A stretch of 7,174 bases of DNA from Acidobacteriota bacterium (GTDB lineage Bacteria; Acidobacteriota; Terriglobia; Terriglobales; Acidobacteriaceae). The notes under the pieces were generated by a model. It saw only the letters and a program-made list of their open reading frames with translations, made no database searches and was not told where the DNA came from. The stretch is taken from positions 1 to 7,174 of the forward strand of contig JAJZFE010000107.1 of the NCBI GenBank assembly GCA_021798655.1, in the 5' to 3' direction. Shown in pieces: positions 6,555 through 7,174 of the stretch (position 1 is its first letter; each line of letters starts with the position of its first letter). The position numbers and the translations under genes were made by a program.

Positions 6555-6644
6555 ATGGAAGTGGGCACAACTTGGTTCTTCGTCGCGCTGCTCTGGTTCA
6601 TCACCGCTCTGCTGATTCTCTTCCCCGTCTCTACCGCACGCTGA
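6555..6644 (+). CDS. Possible 29-aa single-helix membrane peptide overlapping the next gene
   Basis: An ATG-to-TGA frame of 30 codons encoding a peptide that starts MEVGTTWFFVALLWF and ends LFPVSTAR, almost entirely one hydrophobic helix (about residues 7-26) with a single Arg at the end. Of its 29 sense codons, 22 end in G or C, like real genes here. The overlapping frame of the following gene has only 10 of 23 G/C third positions over 6572-6640. No Shine-Dalgarno sequence precedes the ATG. I do not recognise the family. It could be a small membrane protein translationally coupled to the TldD-related gene, or the true 5' end of that gene displaced by a frameshift. Confidence 0.3.
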   Translation: MEVGTTWFFVALLWFITALLILFPVSTAR

Positions 6645-7174
6645 CCCCGCTGGCTCTGCTGTTGCTGCTTACCACCGCGGCCCGCAGCCAGTCCGCCGGC
6701 AGCAACGCGCCTGCCGACCCGGTGCTGGTGCAGGCGATGGAGACCGAGCTGCATCGCGCGATGGCTGACCTGGGCAACACCCCCGCGCAGCCCGGCAAAG
6801 ACGCGCCCCTGAAGCCTTACTTCATCAGCTACTCCGTCTCCGACGCGCAGAACGTGCTCATCAGCGCGCAGTACGGGGCCATCACCAGCTCCAGCGACCG
6901 CCACGCCCGCGTCGCCGACGTGCAGGTCCGCATCGGTTCGCCCGCGCTCGACAACACGCACGACACCCACCGCACCAGCGCGCTGACGACCTACTCCCTT
7001 CCACTCGCCGACGACCGCGCCGCCATCGAGCGCACGCTCTGGTTCGCGACCAACAAAGGCTACGGCCAGGCGCTGGACGCGCTGGAAAAAGTGAAGACCG
7101 AGCAGCAGGTCCGCGCGAAAGAAGAGGACGCCTCCGCCGACTTCTCCACCGACAAGCCCACGCAGCAGCTGTTG
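6572..7174 (+). CDS. Secreted TldD/PmbA-related protein, N-terminal part
   Basis: The frame runs off the window; 201 residues are visible from the TTG at 6572. A signal sequence is evident (hydrophobic run LTPLALLLLLTTA, 24-36, with Arg residues before it). The mature part shows METELHRAMADL (56-67), KPYFISYSVSD (81-91), YGAITSSS (101-108), VRIGSPALDNT (119-129), LWFATNKGYGQALDALEKVK (156-175) and ADFSTDKP (189-196). This order resembles the N-terminal region of TldD/PmbA-related predicted metallopeptidases common in Acidobacteria and other soil phyla. The metal-binding part would lie beyond the window. No ATG or GTG precedes the signal sequence in frame. TTG 6572 has GGAAG 10 nt upstream, but codon bias only becomes typical from about 6641 (28 of the first 31 third positions are G/C). 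The real start is therefore uncertain. Family assignment is from memory of the pattern and is moderate. Confidence 0.6.
   Translation, partial: MVLRRAALVHHRSADSLPRLYRTLTPLALLLLLTTAARSQSAGSNAPADPVLVQAMETELHRAMADLGNTPAQPGKDAPLKPYFISYSVSDAQNVLISAQYGAITSSSDRHARVADVQVRIGSPALDNTHDTHRTSALTTYSLPLADDRAAIERTLWFATNKGYGQALDALEKVKTEQQVRAKEEDASADFSTDKPTQQLL

Overview
The window is GC-rich, densely packed bacterial DNA with strong G/C preference at third codon positions. The gene set suggests a Gram-negative soil-type bacterium, most likely Acidobacteriota (Terriglobia/Acidobacteriaceae-like). It includes a patatin lipase fused to an outer-membrane barrel, an integral-membrane M48 protease with its own signal peptide, and the start of a TldD/PmbA-related protein of a style I associate with that phylum. 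The placement is inferred from protein character, not from a marker gene.

Left part (1-1131, plus strand): the 3' end of a peptide-type ABC transporter ATPase, then a complete calcineurin-like metallophosphoesterase 21 nt later. Middle (1141-6410, minus strand), in transcription order: an M48 Ste24-like protease, a spacer with degenerate short repeats, a HINT-type HIT protein, a roughly 0.3 kb spacer with a nested inverted repeat and a possible membrane-helix leader, methionine sulfoxide reductase msrA, and 21 nt later a large type Vd-like patatin autotransporter. The patatin gene meets the phosphoesterase gene tail to tail with only 9 nt between stop codons. Right part (6411-7174): a divergent intergenic region, a possible 29-codon membrane ORF on the plus strand, and the truncated 5' end of a secreted TldD/PmbA-related protein.

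The minus-strand genes share an envelope and protein-quality flavour: an M48 protease in the inner membrane, a repair enzyme for oxidised methionine, and a surface or secreted lipase. Only msrA and the patatin gene are close enough to be called an operon with confidence. The other spacers are 130 nt or more and could carry their own promoters.

I found no mobile element, tRNA, rRNA, CRISPR array or phage gene, and no clear new multi-gene system. The points most worth checking are the frame switch at the start of the TldD-related gene with its overlapping 29-aa membrane ORF, the cysteine-rich signal peptide and altered oxyanion loop of the patatin protein, and the membrane-helix extension in front of msrA.
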